From Rhizobium sp. 18065 (GTDB taxonomy: Bacteria; Pseudomonadota; Alphaproteobacteria; Rhizobiales; Rhizobiaceae), in NCBI RefSeq assembly GCF_902706095.1, contig NZ_CACSJP010000004.1, positions 124,001-188,000 on the forward strand: a DNA stretch of 64,000 bases, read 5' to 3'. Both the position numbers and the translations under genes were made by a program. This document shows positions 37,433 to 46,038 of this stretch, one piece after another (position 1 is the stretch's first letter; the number at the start of each line of letters is the position of its first letter). The notes under the pieces are model-generated. The model was not told where the DNA came from. It ran no database searches and saw nothing but the letters and a program-made list of their open reading frames with translations.

Positions 37433-38413
37433 ATGACATTTCTGAAGTCGCTGTTCAGCGCAACCGCCATTGCCGCCACGCTTTTTTCCGCACAGGCATC
37501 CGCCCAGGGTTATCCTGAGCGTTCGATCACCATGGTCGTGCCCTTTGCCGCCGGCGGTCCGACGGATACCGTTGCCCGCCTCGTGGCGGAAGCCATGTCC
37601 AAGGATCTCGGCCAGCAGGTCCTGGTGGAAAATGTCGGTGGAGCCGGTGGCACGCTGGGTGCCGGTCGCGTCGCTTCATCCGAGCCGGACGGCTATACGA
37701 TGCTGCTGCATCACATCGGCATGGCAACCTCTGCCAGCCTGTACCGCAAGCTCGCCTATGATCCGCTCAATGCCTTCGACTATGTCGGCCTTGTCACCGA
37801 TGTGCCGATGACGATCGTCGCGCGCAAGGATTTCGAGCCAGCCGATCTCAAGAGCCTGGTCGAATATGTGAAGGCGAACAAGGACACAGTGACCGTCGCC
37901 AATGCCGGCATCGGGGCTGCCTCGCATCTTTGCGGCATGTTGCTGATGAGCCAGATCGAAACGCCGCTGGTCACTGTTCCCTACAAGGGCACCGGGCCTG
38001 CGATGACCGATCTGCTCGGTGGCCAGGTCGATATCATGTGCGACCAGACCACCAACACGACCAAACAGATCCAGGGCGGAACGATCAAGGCCTATGCCGT
38101 GACGTCGCCAGCGCGCCTCGACGTGCTGCCGGATGTGCCGACGGCTGCTGAAGGCGGACTGGCCGATTTCCAGGTCGGCATCTGGCACGGCGTCTACGTG
38201 CCGAAGGGCACGCCGGGCGAGGCAATCGACAAGCTCAATGCATCGCTGAAGAAGGCACTGGCCGACGAGAACGTGGTTGCCCGCTTTGCCGAACTCGGCA
38301 CGGCACCTTCGCCGGACGCCGATGTGACACCGGCTGCACTGAAGGCAAAGCTCGAAAGTGAAATTGCCCGCTGGAAGCCTGTCATCGAAGCTGCCGGCCA
38401 GTACGCCGACTGA
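37433..38413 (+). CDS. tctC: Tripartite tricarboxylate transporter binding protein
   Basis: 326 aa periplasmic receptor (Bug family). A signal peptide (residues 1-24, cleavage after ASA) precedes QGYPERSITMVVPFAAGGPTDTVARL, the family hallmark. ATG 37433 follows CGGGAGGATT. Bug proteins bind carboxylates such as citrate, tartrate, adipate or nicotinate through two water-bridged loops; the particular ligand cannot be read here. It leads a three-gene transporter operon with tctB and tctA. Confidence 0.92.
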   Translation: MTFLKSLFSATAIAATLFSAQASAQGYPERSITMVVPFAAGGPTDTVARLVAEAMSKDLGQQVLVENVGGAGGTLGAGRVASSEPDGYTMLLHHIGMATSASLYRKLAYDPLNAFDYVGLVTDVPMTIVARKDFEPADLKSLVEYVKANKDTVTVANAGIGAASHLCGMLLMSQIETPLVTVPYKGTGPAMTDLLGGQVDIMCDQTTNTTKQIQGGTIKAYAVTSPARLDVLPDVPTAAEGGLADFQVGIWHGVYVPKGTPGEAIDKLNASLKKALADENVVARFAELGTAPSPDADVTPAALKAKLESEIARWKPVIEAAGQYAD

Positions 38414-38522
38414 GACCTGATAGTCGAAGCATGCGCGGATCCGGTCATCTGGCCGGGTCCGCCAGTCGTTTCGCCGGGGCTTGCCAAACCCCGTCGCGGA
38501 ACCATTCATTTCGGGGGACCCA

Positions 38523-38984
38523 ATGAAATCTGTTCGTCTCGATCCAGCCAATGCGCTTTGCGGCCTGCTCTTCATCGGGCTCGGCCTGTTCTTCACCTAT
38601 CAATCCTTCCAGCTCGAACTCGGCACCGCTTTCCGCATGGGGCCGGGATATTTCCCGCTGGTGCTGGCAATCATCCTCGCATTGCTGGGGATCGTCATTC
38701 TCGTTCAGGCGACCCGCGTCGAGGGTGAACCGATCGGGCCGGTTGCCTGGCGCGGCATGATGTTCATCCTGCCTGCCCCGGTCGTCTTCGGGCTTCTGGT
38801 GCGTGGTGCGGGCTTCGTGCCGGCGCTGTTCGTCGCGGCCTTCATCGCGAGTTTCGCGTCCGAGCGGCTGCGCGTGCCGGCGGCGCTGCTGCTGGCGATC
38901 GGCATCACCTTCTTCTCCGTGCTCGTGTTCAGCTATGGCCTCGGCCTGCCGTTCGAGCGTTTCGGCCCCTGGCTCCGCTTCTGA
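38523..38984 (+). CDS. tctB: Tripartite tricarboxylate transporter small membrane subunit
   Basis: 153 aa protein with four hydrophobic segments, matching the TctB family (MGPGYFPLVLAIILALLGIVIL is the typical first part). ATG 38523 follows GGGGGACCCA. It pairs with TctA in the inner membrane. Nine bases separate it from tctA. Confidence 0.9.
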   Translation: MKSVRLDPANALCGLLFIGLGLFFTYQSFQLELGTAFRMGPGYFPLVLAIILALLGIVILVQATRVEGEPIGPVAWRGMMFILPAPVVFGLLVRGAGFVPALFVAAFIASFASERLRVPAALLLAIGITFFSVLVFSYGLGLPFERFGPWLRF

Positions 38985-38993
38985 GGTCCCGAC

Positions 38994-40499
38994 ATGGAAT
39001 TCATCGATAATCTTGCGCTTGGCTTTTCGACGGCCGGCTCGATCGAAAATCTCTTCTTCTGCCTGGTGGGTGTCATTCTCGGCACATTGATCGGCGTGCT
39101 TCCCGGCATCGGCGCGACGGCGACCATTGCCATGCTGCTGCCGATCACCTTCCAGCTTGAACCGGTCTCGTCGCTGATCATGCTGGCCGGCATCTACTAT
39201 GGCGCGCAGTATGGCGGCTCGACCACCGCGATCCTGATCAACATGCCGGGGGAATCATCATCCGCGGTGACTGCAATCGACGGTTACCAGATGGCCCGCA
39301 AGGGACGGGCGGGGGCGGCACTAGCAATTGCAGCTATAGGTTCCTTCTTCGCCGGAACAGTCTCCACCTTCCTGGTTGCGATCTTTGCCCCGCCGCTAAC
39401 CGCTATCGCACTGCAGTTCGGCTCTGCTGAATATTTCTCGCTGATGATCGTCGGTCTGGTGTCGTCCATTGCGCTGGCGCATGGTTCGATCATCAAGGCG
39501 CTGGCCATGGTGTCGCTCGGCCTGCTGCTCGGTCTCGTTGGCACCGACATCTATTCCGGCACGCCGCGTTTCACCATGGGGATTACGGAATATGCCGATG
39601 GCCTGAATTTCGTCGCCGTGGCCGTTGGTGTCTTCGGGGTCGCGGAAATCCTGCGCAACCTGGAAAGCGACCGGAACCGCACGGTTCTTATCTCCAAGGT
39701 CAGCGGATTGATGCCGACACGGGATGACTTCCGCCGGATGTTCTGGCCCGTTCTGCGTGGCACGGGCATTGGCTCCGCACTTGGCATCCTGCCGGGGGGC
39801 GGCGCGATCCTGGCGTCTTTTGCCTCCTATACCGTGGAAAAGCGGATGTCGAAGACGCCGGAGGAATTCGGCCACGGCGCCATCGAAGGCGTCGCCGGTC
39901 CGGAATCGGCCAATAATGCCGGCGCGCAGACTTCCTTCATTCCGCTGCTGACACTCGGCATTCCGGCCAATCCGGTCATGGCGCTGATGGTTGGCGCGAT
40001 GATCATCCAGGGCATCGTGCCCGGCCCCAATGTCGCTGTTGAACAGCCGGCGTTGTTCTGGGGTATCATTGCGTCGATGTGGATCGGCAATCTGATGCTG
40101 CTGGTGCTGAACCTGCCGCTGATCGGGCTCTGGGTGAAGCTGCTGACCATCCCTTACTACGTGCTGTTCCCGATCATCATGGCTTTCTGCTCGATCGGGG
40201 TCTACAGCGTCAACGCCAATATCTACGACCTCTATGCCGTGGCCTTCTTCGGCTTCATCGGTTACATGCTGGTCAAGTTGCGCTGTGAACCGGCGCCGCT
40301 GTTGCTCGGTTTTGTTCTCGGGCCGCTGCTGGAGGAAAACCTGCGCCGTGCGATGATCCTGTCGCGTGGCGATCCGTCAACCTTCGTGACCCGGCCGATC
40401 AGTGCCACCCTGCTTTTGATCGCGCTCGCCGTGCTGATCATCGTCTTCCTGCCCAGCGTGAAGAAGAAGCGCGAGGAGGTTTTCCAGGAGGAGGACTGA
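38994..40499 (+). CDS. tctA: Tripartite tricarboxylate transporter large membrane subunit
   Basis: 501 aa integral membrane protein of the TctA family with about 11-12 segments. Family landmarks include GTLIGVLPGIGATATIAMLLPITF near residue 27, YYGAQYGGSTTAILINMPGE, and GPESANNAGAQTSFIPLLTLGIP in the C-terminal half. It carries out sodium- or proton-coupled uptake of the carboxylate delivered by TctC. A strong terminator follows. Confidence 0.94.
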   Translation: MEFIDNLALGFSTAGSIENLFFCLVGVILGTLIGVLPGIGATATIAMLLPITFQLEPVSSLIMLAGIYYGAQYGGSTTAILINMPGESSSAVTAIDGYQMARKGRAGAALAIAAIGSFFAGTVSTFLVAIFAPPLTAIALQFGSAEYFSLMIVGLVSSIALAHGSIIKALAMVSLGLLLGLVGTDIYSGTPRFTMGITEYADGLNFVAVAVGVFGVAEILRNLESDRNRTVLISKVSGLMPTRDDFRRMFWPVLRGTGIGSALGILPGGGAILASFASYTVEKRMSKTPEEFGHGAIEGVAGPESANNAGAQTSFIPLLTLGIPANPVMALMVGAMIIQGIVPGPNVAVEQPALFWGIIASMWIGNLMLLVLNLPLIGLWVKLLTIPYYVLFPIIMAFCSIGVYSVNANIYDLYAVAFFGFIGYMLVKLRCEPAPLLLGFVLGPLLEENLRRAMILSRGDPSTFVTRPISATLLLIALAVLIIVFLPSVKKKREEVFQEED

Positions 40500-40521
40500 T
40501 CGACGTCCTCGGTCATTCCTG

Positions 40522-40557
40522 CAAGGCCCGGCCCCATGTGCCGGGCCTTGTTTCTTT
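40522..40557 (+). terminator. Rho-independent terminator after tctA
   Basis: A perfect 10-bp stem CAAGGCCCGG/CCGGGCCTTG (40522-40531, 40541-40550) is followed by TTTCTTT. It separates tctA from the convergent binding-protein gene. Confidence 0.88.
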
Positions 40558-41639
40558 CATGGGTCCGGCGCTGTGAACAGGGCCGTCCAGTTGCGGATGA
40601 AGCGTTCACGCGTGGCGCGGTCCTGGGCTGCCAGCAATGCCGGTCCGATACGGATTGGACGGCCAATACCGGATTCGATCAGTGAGGCCGGGCCTTCGAC
40701 ACCTTCGGGCAATGGGTCATCTTCGGAGAGGAAGAAGGCCTCTTCGCGCGCAACCCTCTTGCCACGGGATGAGAGAAGATAATCGATAAAGCGGCGGGCG
40801 AGATCGGTTTGCTGCGATTTTACGGGGATCAGGGCTGCGCGCGGCAGGATCAGCGCATAGTCGCGCGGTATGACGACGCGCAGGTTCGGGTTCTTCAAGA
40901 AGGCCGCATAGGCGTAGGAGCCGAGAATATTGTAGGCGATGCGCAAGCGCCCGCTGGCGATCTGATCCAGCACCTCGTTGTTGCAACACCCTGTTACGAC
41001 CTCGGCGCGACTGAAGCTTTCCAGCAATCGGCCATAGATTGTTGGCGCCTGAAGCGCGTCATGAAAGGCAAGCAGGTATCCCACGCCGGAGAGCTGGATG
41101 TTGTAGGTTCCGATCCGGTTGCGATAGTCCTCCGGCTTGCGGCGCAGGAGATCGGCAATGTCCGCATGGCTGCGCGGCACATCCGCTTGCGGAACACGCG
41201 ATGCATCATAGACGATGACGGCGGGCTCGAAGACAAAGCCGAAGACTTCGTTTCGCCAATTCGCCCAGCTTGCGAGCGCATCGGTCTCTGCGGAACTATG
41301 AGGAATGGCACAGCCGTCATTGGCAAGTTTGACGAGTTGGTCTGCCGAGGATGAGATCAGCAGATCACCGTAATTCTGCCCGGTGCTGCAAGCCCGCTCG
41401 GCCTCACGAAAAAGATCGTTGGAAACGTAGTCGTTGAACTCGACGGTGACGTCCGGTGCTAGCTGCTGAAAATCCTCTATCAGCGGTTTGATGGCATCGG
41501 CGTCGGTCACGCCGTTGATGACCAGCCGGGATCTTTCAGCGCCGGGCGACTGGAAGACGGTCTTCTCACCCTCGATCGCTGTGGCATGATTGGGCATACA
41601 AAGGATGAGACTGGCGCATAAAAGGGTTTTCTTGAGCAT
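40557..41639 (-). CDS. Lone periplasmic binding protein in a two-component operon (PgtC/SBP_bac_11-like)
   Basis: 360 aa protein with signal peptide (cleavage after ATA, about residue 21) and a periplasmic binding-protein fold of the iron/phosphoglycerate-type group (LVINGVTDADAIKPLIEDFQQLAPDVTVEFNDY; 'AYNILGSYA'). No ABC permease or ATPase is adjacent. Instead it overlaps the histidine-kinase gene by one base (TGATG). In the Salmonella Pgt system a periplasmic PgtC protein works with a kinase, so a signal-input role for this protein is more likely than transport. Residues 218-219 are a CysCys pair (VVTGCCNNEV). Confidence 0.83.
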   Translation of the reverse strand: MLKKTLLCASLILCMPNHATAIEGEKTVFQSPGAERSRLVINGVTDADAIKPLIEDFQQLAPDVTVEFNDYVSNDLFREAERACSTGQNYGDLLISSSADQLVKLANDGCAIPHSSAETDALASWANWRNEVFGFVFEPAVIVYDASRVPQADVPRSHADIADLLRRKPEDYRNRIGTYNIQLSGVGYLLAFHDALQAPTIYGRLLESFSRAEVVTGCCNNEVLDQIASGRLRIAYNILGSYAYAAFLKNPNLRVVIPRDYALILPRAALIPVKSQQTDLARRFIDYLLSSRGKRVAREEAFFLSEDDPLPEGVEGPASLIESGIGRPIRIGPALLAAQDRATRERFIRNWTALFTAPDP

Positions 41640-43030
41640 CAGCTTATGGTCTCTGCCTGGAGCGGCAATTCAAGGACAACGGTAAAGCCTTTTTCCGGCG
41701 TCTTTTCGCGGAAGGAGAGGCCGCCCCTCAAGGCAATTGCGACCTCCGAGGCGATAGCAAATCCAAGGCCGGAGCTGCCACTGCCTGATTTCGACGACAC
41801 GAAGCGTTTGGTGACCTGACCCCAGTCGGCCGGGGGGATGCCGGGTCCGTCATCTTCAACTTCGACCAGAGCAAAATTGCCGCGTCTGAGGACACGCACA
41901 TCCAGCTTGAACCGGGTGCCGTGGCGCAGGGAGTTGTCGATGATGTTGACGATGGCCTCGCGCAGGCTGAGGCCATCACCGAGCACGACCAAGGTTTCGT
42001 CCGGCCCTTCGAACGATACGACCGTATCCGGATCGATGGTGATGGGCACAGCGGCACGGAACGCTTTTCGCGCAATTTCGGTGACGTCGAGCGGACCCAG
42101 TTGCGCGCTGTCGAAGCGGTGAATGACCATGGCATGGTTAAGCAACTGTCCGGTGAAATGGGCGAGTTCGCCGGCGCGGTCCTTGACCCGTTCCAGATGG
42201 CGCCGGTCATTGTCGGAGAGCGCATCTTCGTGGATCAGGCTGACCTGGGCTGACAGTGCCGTCAGTGGGGTCCTGATCTGGTGGGCGCTGTCGGCAATGA
42301 AGCGCTGCAGCAGGCGGACGCGTTCATCGAGCCGTCGCATGAAGTGATTGATGGAATCGACGAAGGGAGAGAGTTCGCCCGGCACGGCGACGGATAGCGG
42401 TGTCAGGTCCTGCGGATCACGGCGCAGCAGCATATCGCCGAGCTGATTGACGGGGCGCAGCGAATAGCGGATGGCAAGCGCCGTACCGGCGAGCGCCAGC
42501 GCACTCATGATCAGGACAATGACGAGCGCGCGGGTGGTAAGTTCAGTGACGAACTCCTTTCGAGCCTCGGTCGTTTGCCCGACGAGCACATAGGCCCAGC
42601 CACCGGCTGCTGCTTCGCTGATGGCGCGGCCGACAATGCCGATGCGCAATGGTACGTTGCGGTAGTCCTCGGAAAAGAAGACGGGACCAGAACGGGCCGG
42701 GGTGAGATCGGCCGACGGCGCCAGATCGTCATAGCCGGTCAGCGTCGATCCATCCGGCGAGACGACGCGGTAGAATATCCGGTCGCGCGGGGCCTGGCCG
42801 AGGAGTTCAAAGGCGGCCGGCGGCAGGTTTATGCCGATCCGCCCGTCCTCTACGGACAGGCCGTCGAGAATCTGGATCGCTGCTCCTTGTAGCAACCGGT
42901 CATAGGCTTCGTCGGCCGCAGCCTTGGCATAAAACCATGCAGCCGTGATCAGGACGGCGGCGCCAAAGAAAAGAACCAGGGCGACGCGGACGACCAGCCG
43001 GTAAAAGAGCGAGCGTCTAGTCTTCGTCAT
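41639..43030 (-). CDS. TctE/QseC-like sensor histidine kinase
   Basis: 463 aa membrane kinase: TM1 about residues 13-35, periplasmic region of ~125 residues (2CSK-N type), TM2 about 166-190, HAMP, phospho-accepting His250 in IADSAHQIRTPLTAL, then an ATPase domain with NIIDNSLRHG, DDGPGIP and GSSGLGFAIA. MTKTRRS at 43030 is taken as start; it overlaps the response-regulator gene by 14 bases. Partner of the OmpR-type regulator upstream. It faces the TctCBA operon, which TctDE systems normally control. Confidence 0.9.
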   Translation of the reverse strand: MTKTRRSLFYRLVVRVALVLFFGAAVLITAAWFYAKAAADEAYDRLLQGAAIQILDGLSVEDGRIGINLPPAAFELLGQAPRDRIFYRVVSPDGSTLTGYDDLAPSADLTPARSGPVFFSEDYRNVPLRIGIVGRAISEAAAGGWAYVLVGQTTEARKEFVTELTTRALVIVLIMSALALAGTALAIRYSLRPVNQLGDMLLRRDPQDLTPLSVAVPGELSPFVDSINHFMRRLDERVRLLQRFIADSAHQIRTPLTALSAQVSLIHEDALSDNDRRHLERVKDRAGELAHFTGQLLNHAMVIHRFDSAQLGPLDVTEIARKAFRAAVPITIDPDTVVSFEGPDETLVVLGDGLSLREAIVNIIDNSLRHGTRFKLDVRVLRRGNFALVEVEDDGPGIPPADWGQVTKRFVSSKSGSGSSGLGFAIASEVAIALRGGLSFREKTPEKGFTVVLELPLQAETIS

Positions 43031-43694
43031 CAGACACCAGTTGATAACCCAGGCCACGCACGGTCACGATTCTCGCCCTTGCGCCTTCCAGCTTCTTGCG
43101 CAGCCGGCCGACATAAAGTTCGATCGCGTTTGGCCCGGCGGGTTCGTCGAAGCCGAAAATCTGATCGAGCAACTGGTCCTTGCTGAACACGCGGCCGGGA
43201 CGCGAGGCGAGGATTTCAAGCAGCGTCATCTCGCGGCGCTTAAGCTGGACCTCGCGCTTGCCGACATGAACCGACCGATTGGTGCGATCGAGCATGACGT
43301 CGCCGCAGGCAATCACATTGGTCGCCTCGCCGCCGGAGCTTCTGCGCAACAAGACACGCGCTCTGGCCTCGAGTTCGCGAAAGTCGAAAGGTTTGACCAG
43401 ATAGTCGTCCGCCCCGAGATCAAGGGCACTGACGCGGTCATCGATTTCCGAGCGGGCCGTCAGGACCATCACGGGCACGGCATTGCGGTTCTGACGCAGC
43501 CGCTTGAGGATTTCGAAACCGTCCAGGCCGGGCAGCATCACGTCAAGGATGACAAGATCGTAGTCGGTGAAATCGAGGATCTCCGAGGCGGCACGGCCAT
43601 CCGTTTGCCAATCGACCGTATGACCGGTCGTCTCGAACCGGCGACTGATCGCCTCTCCCACGTCGTGTGTGTCTTCCACCAGCAATATTCGCAT
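43017..43694 (-). CDS. OmpR-family response regulator (TctD-like)
   Basis: 225 aa regulator: receiver domain with Asp51 in LVILDVMLPGLDG and Lys in VKPFDF; winged helix at about 128-222 (REMTLLEILASRPGRVFSKDQLLDQIFG, AIELYVGRLRKKLEGA). It is first of three overlapping genes with the kinase and the lone binding protein. TctD-type regulators activate tricarboxylate uptake, so TctCBA is the likely target. Confidence 0.93.
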   Translation of the reverse strand: MRILLVEDTHDVGEAISRRFETTGHTVDWQTDGRAASEILDFTDYDLVILDVMLPGLDGFEILKRLRQNRNAVPVMVLTARSEIDDRVSALDLGADDYLVKPFDFRELEARARVLLRRSSGGEATNVIACGDVMLDRTNRSVHVGKREVQLKRREMTLLEILASRPGRVFSKDQLLDQIFGFDEPAGPNAIELYVGRLRKKLEGARARIVTVRGLGYQLVSDDED

Positions 43695-43753
43695 GGCTCA
43701 AAACCTGTCACGGATCGCCGAGGCGATCAAGGTGGAGCAGGTTGCGTCGGCAT

Positions 43754-43990
43754 CTAGAAGGAAGCGACGCCGGCTTTCGGGTGGTGTGTTTCGGTGCCGG
43801 GTTTCGCTGGAGGCGTGGACATCGCCTCGATCAGTGAATTCATGATGGCTGCCCGCAGGGCATAAGTGTTCGCAGTCGTTTTCTTGTGATCCAGTCGTTG
43901 GGCTGAAACCACGAGATTGGCACCATGATGCATGATAATCTGTTGAGCCCGGACCATCGCCCAGGTCTCCAAGTCTGCTTGCCGTTCCAT
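43754..43990 (-). CDS. Small hypothetical protein
   Basis: 78 aa, not recognised. It is soluble, with a helical N-terminal half (ETWAMVRAQQIIMHHGANLVVSAQRL) and a low-complexity proline/histidine tail. GAGGTG lies at a normal distance before ATG 43990, and a perfect 15-bp palindrome is 12 bases upstream, which together support a real, regulated gene. It is monocistronic between the TctD-like gene and the polysaccharide genes. Confidence 0.55.
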   Translation of the reverse strand: MERQADLETWAMVRAQQIIMHHGANLVVSAQRLDHKKTTANTYALRAAIMNSLIEAMSTPPAKPGTETHHPKAGVASF

Positions 43991-44002
43991 ATCCGCACCT
44001 CA

Positions 44003-44017
44003 GCTAAATCATTTAGC
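44003..44017. promoter_or_regulatory. Perfect 15-bp palindrome before the small gene
   Basis: GCTAAAT-C-ATTTAGC is a perfect 7-1-7 palindrome ending 12 bases upstream of the small protein start. It overlaps the likely ribosome-site/5' leader, so binding there would block expression. No regulator can be named. Confidence 0.5.
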
Positions 44018-44135
44018 CTGCGAGACTTTTTCGAATCAGTCTCTATTGGGTAGAGTATTCGATTATGCGCATCTGATAAATCGGGGGCCAAAAAAGGTCA
44101 TGCAAGAGCCAGGCCAGTTCCGATTGTTCTGACTG

Positions 44136-44693
44136 TCAACGGGTCGCCGCGTCGCCTCGGCCGCCACCAAGCACAGTCTGGAACAGCAGCTTGATGTCGC
44201 CGATCAAAGTCTGGTTTTCAACGTAGCTTCGGTCTGCCGCTGCAAGGCGTGCTGGTTCCGACATGTCAATGCCAGCAACCTGGGCAGGCCCCGTAATGCC
44301 AGGACGAACCGAAAAGACGTCCTGGGCACGGCGTGCGGCAATCACATCCGCCTGATTTGGCAGGCAGGGTCTTGGGCCGACAAGGCTCATTTCACCTTTC
44401 AGCACATTGATGAGTTGCGGAAGCTCGTCGAGCTTGTAAGCGCGCAGCCAGCGACCGGTGGGGGTTATCCAACTTGTGGACGCGGCATGTGAGGCAACGT
44501 CGGGCGTGCCCGTCGCCATGGTGCGAAACTTCAGGCAGGTGAAGGGCACTTCATCGCGCCCAACTCTTGTCTGAACGAAAAGGGCCGGGCCAGGAGATGT
44601 CCGACGAATAATGACGACAAGGATCACCATGATCGGACTTGCTATGATCAGTCCGAAGAGCGCGGCGAGGAAGTCGAATAGACGCTTCAGCAT
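44136..44693 (-). CDS. Bacterial sugar transferase (undecaprenyl-phosphate glycosyl-1-phosphate transferase type)
   Basis: 185 aa membrane-anchored transferase of the WcaJ/ExoY C-terminal family. One hydrophobic segment near residues 4-30 (FLAALFGLIIASPIMVILVV) precedes the conserved core with RVGRDEVPFTCLKFRTM, KLDELPQLINVLKGEMSLVGPRP and RPGITGPAQV. It loads the first sugar phosphate on undecaprenyl phosphate to start a surface glycan. Start ATG 44693 lies four bases after the upstream stop and has no clear ribosome site; ATG 44732 in frame is the alternative. Confidence 0.88.
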   Translation of the reverse strand: MLKRLFDFLAALFGLIIASPIMVILVVIIRRTSPGPALFVQTRVGRDEVPFTCLKFRTMATGTPDVASHAASTSWITPTGRWLRAYKLDELPQLINVLKGEMSLVGPRPCLPNQADVIAARRAQDVFSVRPGITGPAQVAGIDMSEPARLAAADRSYVENQTLIGDIKLLFQTVLGGGRGDAATR

Positions 44694-44697
44694 GGGG

Positions 44698-46038
44698 TCA
44701 CGCAGTTGTTTTAGGCGCGGATGGTTTAACATCGGCGCGGAGCATGATGGAAATGGCAAAGACCGCAGCGCCGGCCAGCAGGAAAAAGCTTTCTCCGATC
44801 GCGATGCGGTTGTTCGAATTCGAGGCCATAGTGATGAAGAAAAACAGGCTCATGCTGAACAGATAAAGCATCAGACTGGATGGGATCAGGCCGCGTTTCC
44901 ATGCCAGCCTGATGCGGAAGAAGGCAGTTGCAACGAAGACCAGCAGCATCGCCATTCCCAGCAAGCCGTGACGCACGAGGATTTCGAGGTATCCATTGTG
45001 GATCAGGGTAAACCGGACGTTTGCGTATTTCGCGTGCTGCCAGCGTTCCAGCCAAAGGTTCCCGGACCCTGTGAGGGGGGTTTCGAGGAATATGTCGATG
45101 GCATTAGTCCAGAGCATTAAGCGCTCGCGCATCGAATTTGGTGTGTCTGCCTTGTCCACGGAGTTTTCCATGGCTGTTTCGATTTCCTCCTGGCTCACGG
45201 CCTGCTCGGAAAGGCGCAGCGCTGCGGATACCGTCGGGCCGGCATAGTGCTTTATGTTGTCGTAAGTGGCCAAAGCTGCAAGCAAACAGAGCAACAGAGC
45301 CAGAGCACCAGCAACGAGCATGCGGCGGCGACCATAGTGGATGACAGCCGTGACGCTCATGAAGCCGAATACAAGCGAGAAAGCCAGCCATACACCTTTG
45401 GATTTGGCGGCAAAGATGCCGACGAGACAGAGCATGGCAGTTGTGATCGCGATGGCCGCCAGAGCTTTTCCGCGAATGGTTTTCAGAGCATTTGTGTCCG
45501 CAGCATAGGCCAGCCAGTAGACGCAGGAAATGAACAGCAGTCCGCAGCCGACTGCGGCATGGATGGAATTGTGATGATAAAGCGGGCTGAAACGTTCGCC
45601 GTGAATGAGTGCTGGGAAATCCAGCGTCAAAAGCAGACCGATGAAACCCGCAACCATCACAAATGTTACTGCAGCGAAGATACGGTCACGCGTCGCATAT
45701 AGACAGACGCCAAGCCATGGGATCAATAGTGGAAAGACGTAAAGCCATTCGGATGCGCCCCTTTCGCCATAGGCCGCAATGCCCCAGGAAAAACGGAGAA
45801 ACGCATAAACCGCCCAGATGACGCATAGTTGAGCCAACCAGTCGCCTTTGACGAGGTTCAGGTCGTCCCGATGAAACATGCAGCAAAAAATAAGTAGGGC
45901 GATTGCCGCGTAGCGGTAGAGGTCGCTCTCCAGCAACATTGCGGATGCGAAAAATGCCCATAGTATAGAGACTATGTACGGCAGATAGGGGGCCTGTTCT
46001 AGCCTCATGATCGCTGAGGTTCGTTTCAAGATAGGCAA
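44698..46038 (-). CDS. O-antigen ligase / Wzy-type polymerase
   Basis: 446 aa integral membrane protein with about 11-12 segments and the large periplasmic loop that defines the Wzy_C/WaaL family (residues ~270-340, including FLETPLTGSGNLWLERWQHAKY). It either polymerises repeat units or ligates glycan to the lipid anchor; the sequence does not decide. Start is TTG 46038 with AGGAT upstream and a 13-base overlap with the GT25 gene, or ATG 46008. Confidence 0.83.
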   Translation of the reverse strand: MPILKRTSAIMRLEQAPYLPYIVSILWAFFASAMLLESDLYRYAAIALLIFCCMFHRDDLNLVKGDWLAQLCVIWAVYAFLRFSWGIAAYGERGASEWLYVFPLLIPWLGVCLYATRDRIFAAVTFVMVAGFIGLLLTLDFPALIHGERFSPLYHHNSIHAAVGCGLLFISCVYWLAYAADTNALKTIRGKALAAIAITTAMLCLVGIFAAKSKGVWLAFSLVFGFMSVTAVIHYGRRRMLVAGALALLLCLLAALATYDNIKHYAGPTVSAALRLSEQAVSQEEIETAMENSVDKADTPNSMRERLMLWTNAIDIFLETPLTGSGNLWLERWQHAKYANVRFTLIHNGYLEILVRHGLLGMAMLLVFVATAFFRIRLAWKRGLIPSSLMLYLFSMSLFFFITMASNSNNRIAIGESFFLLAGAAVFAISIMLRADVKPSAPKTTA

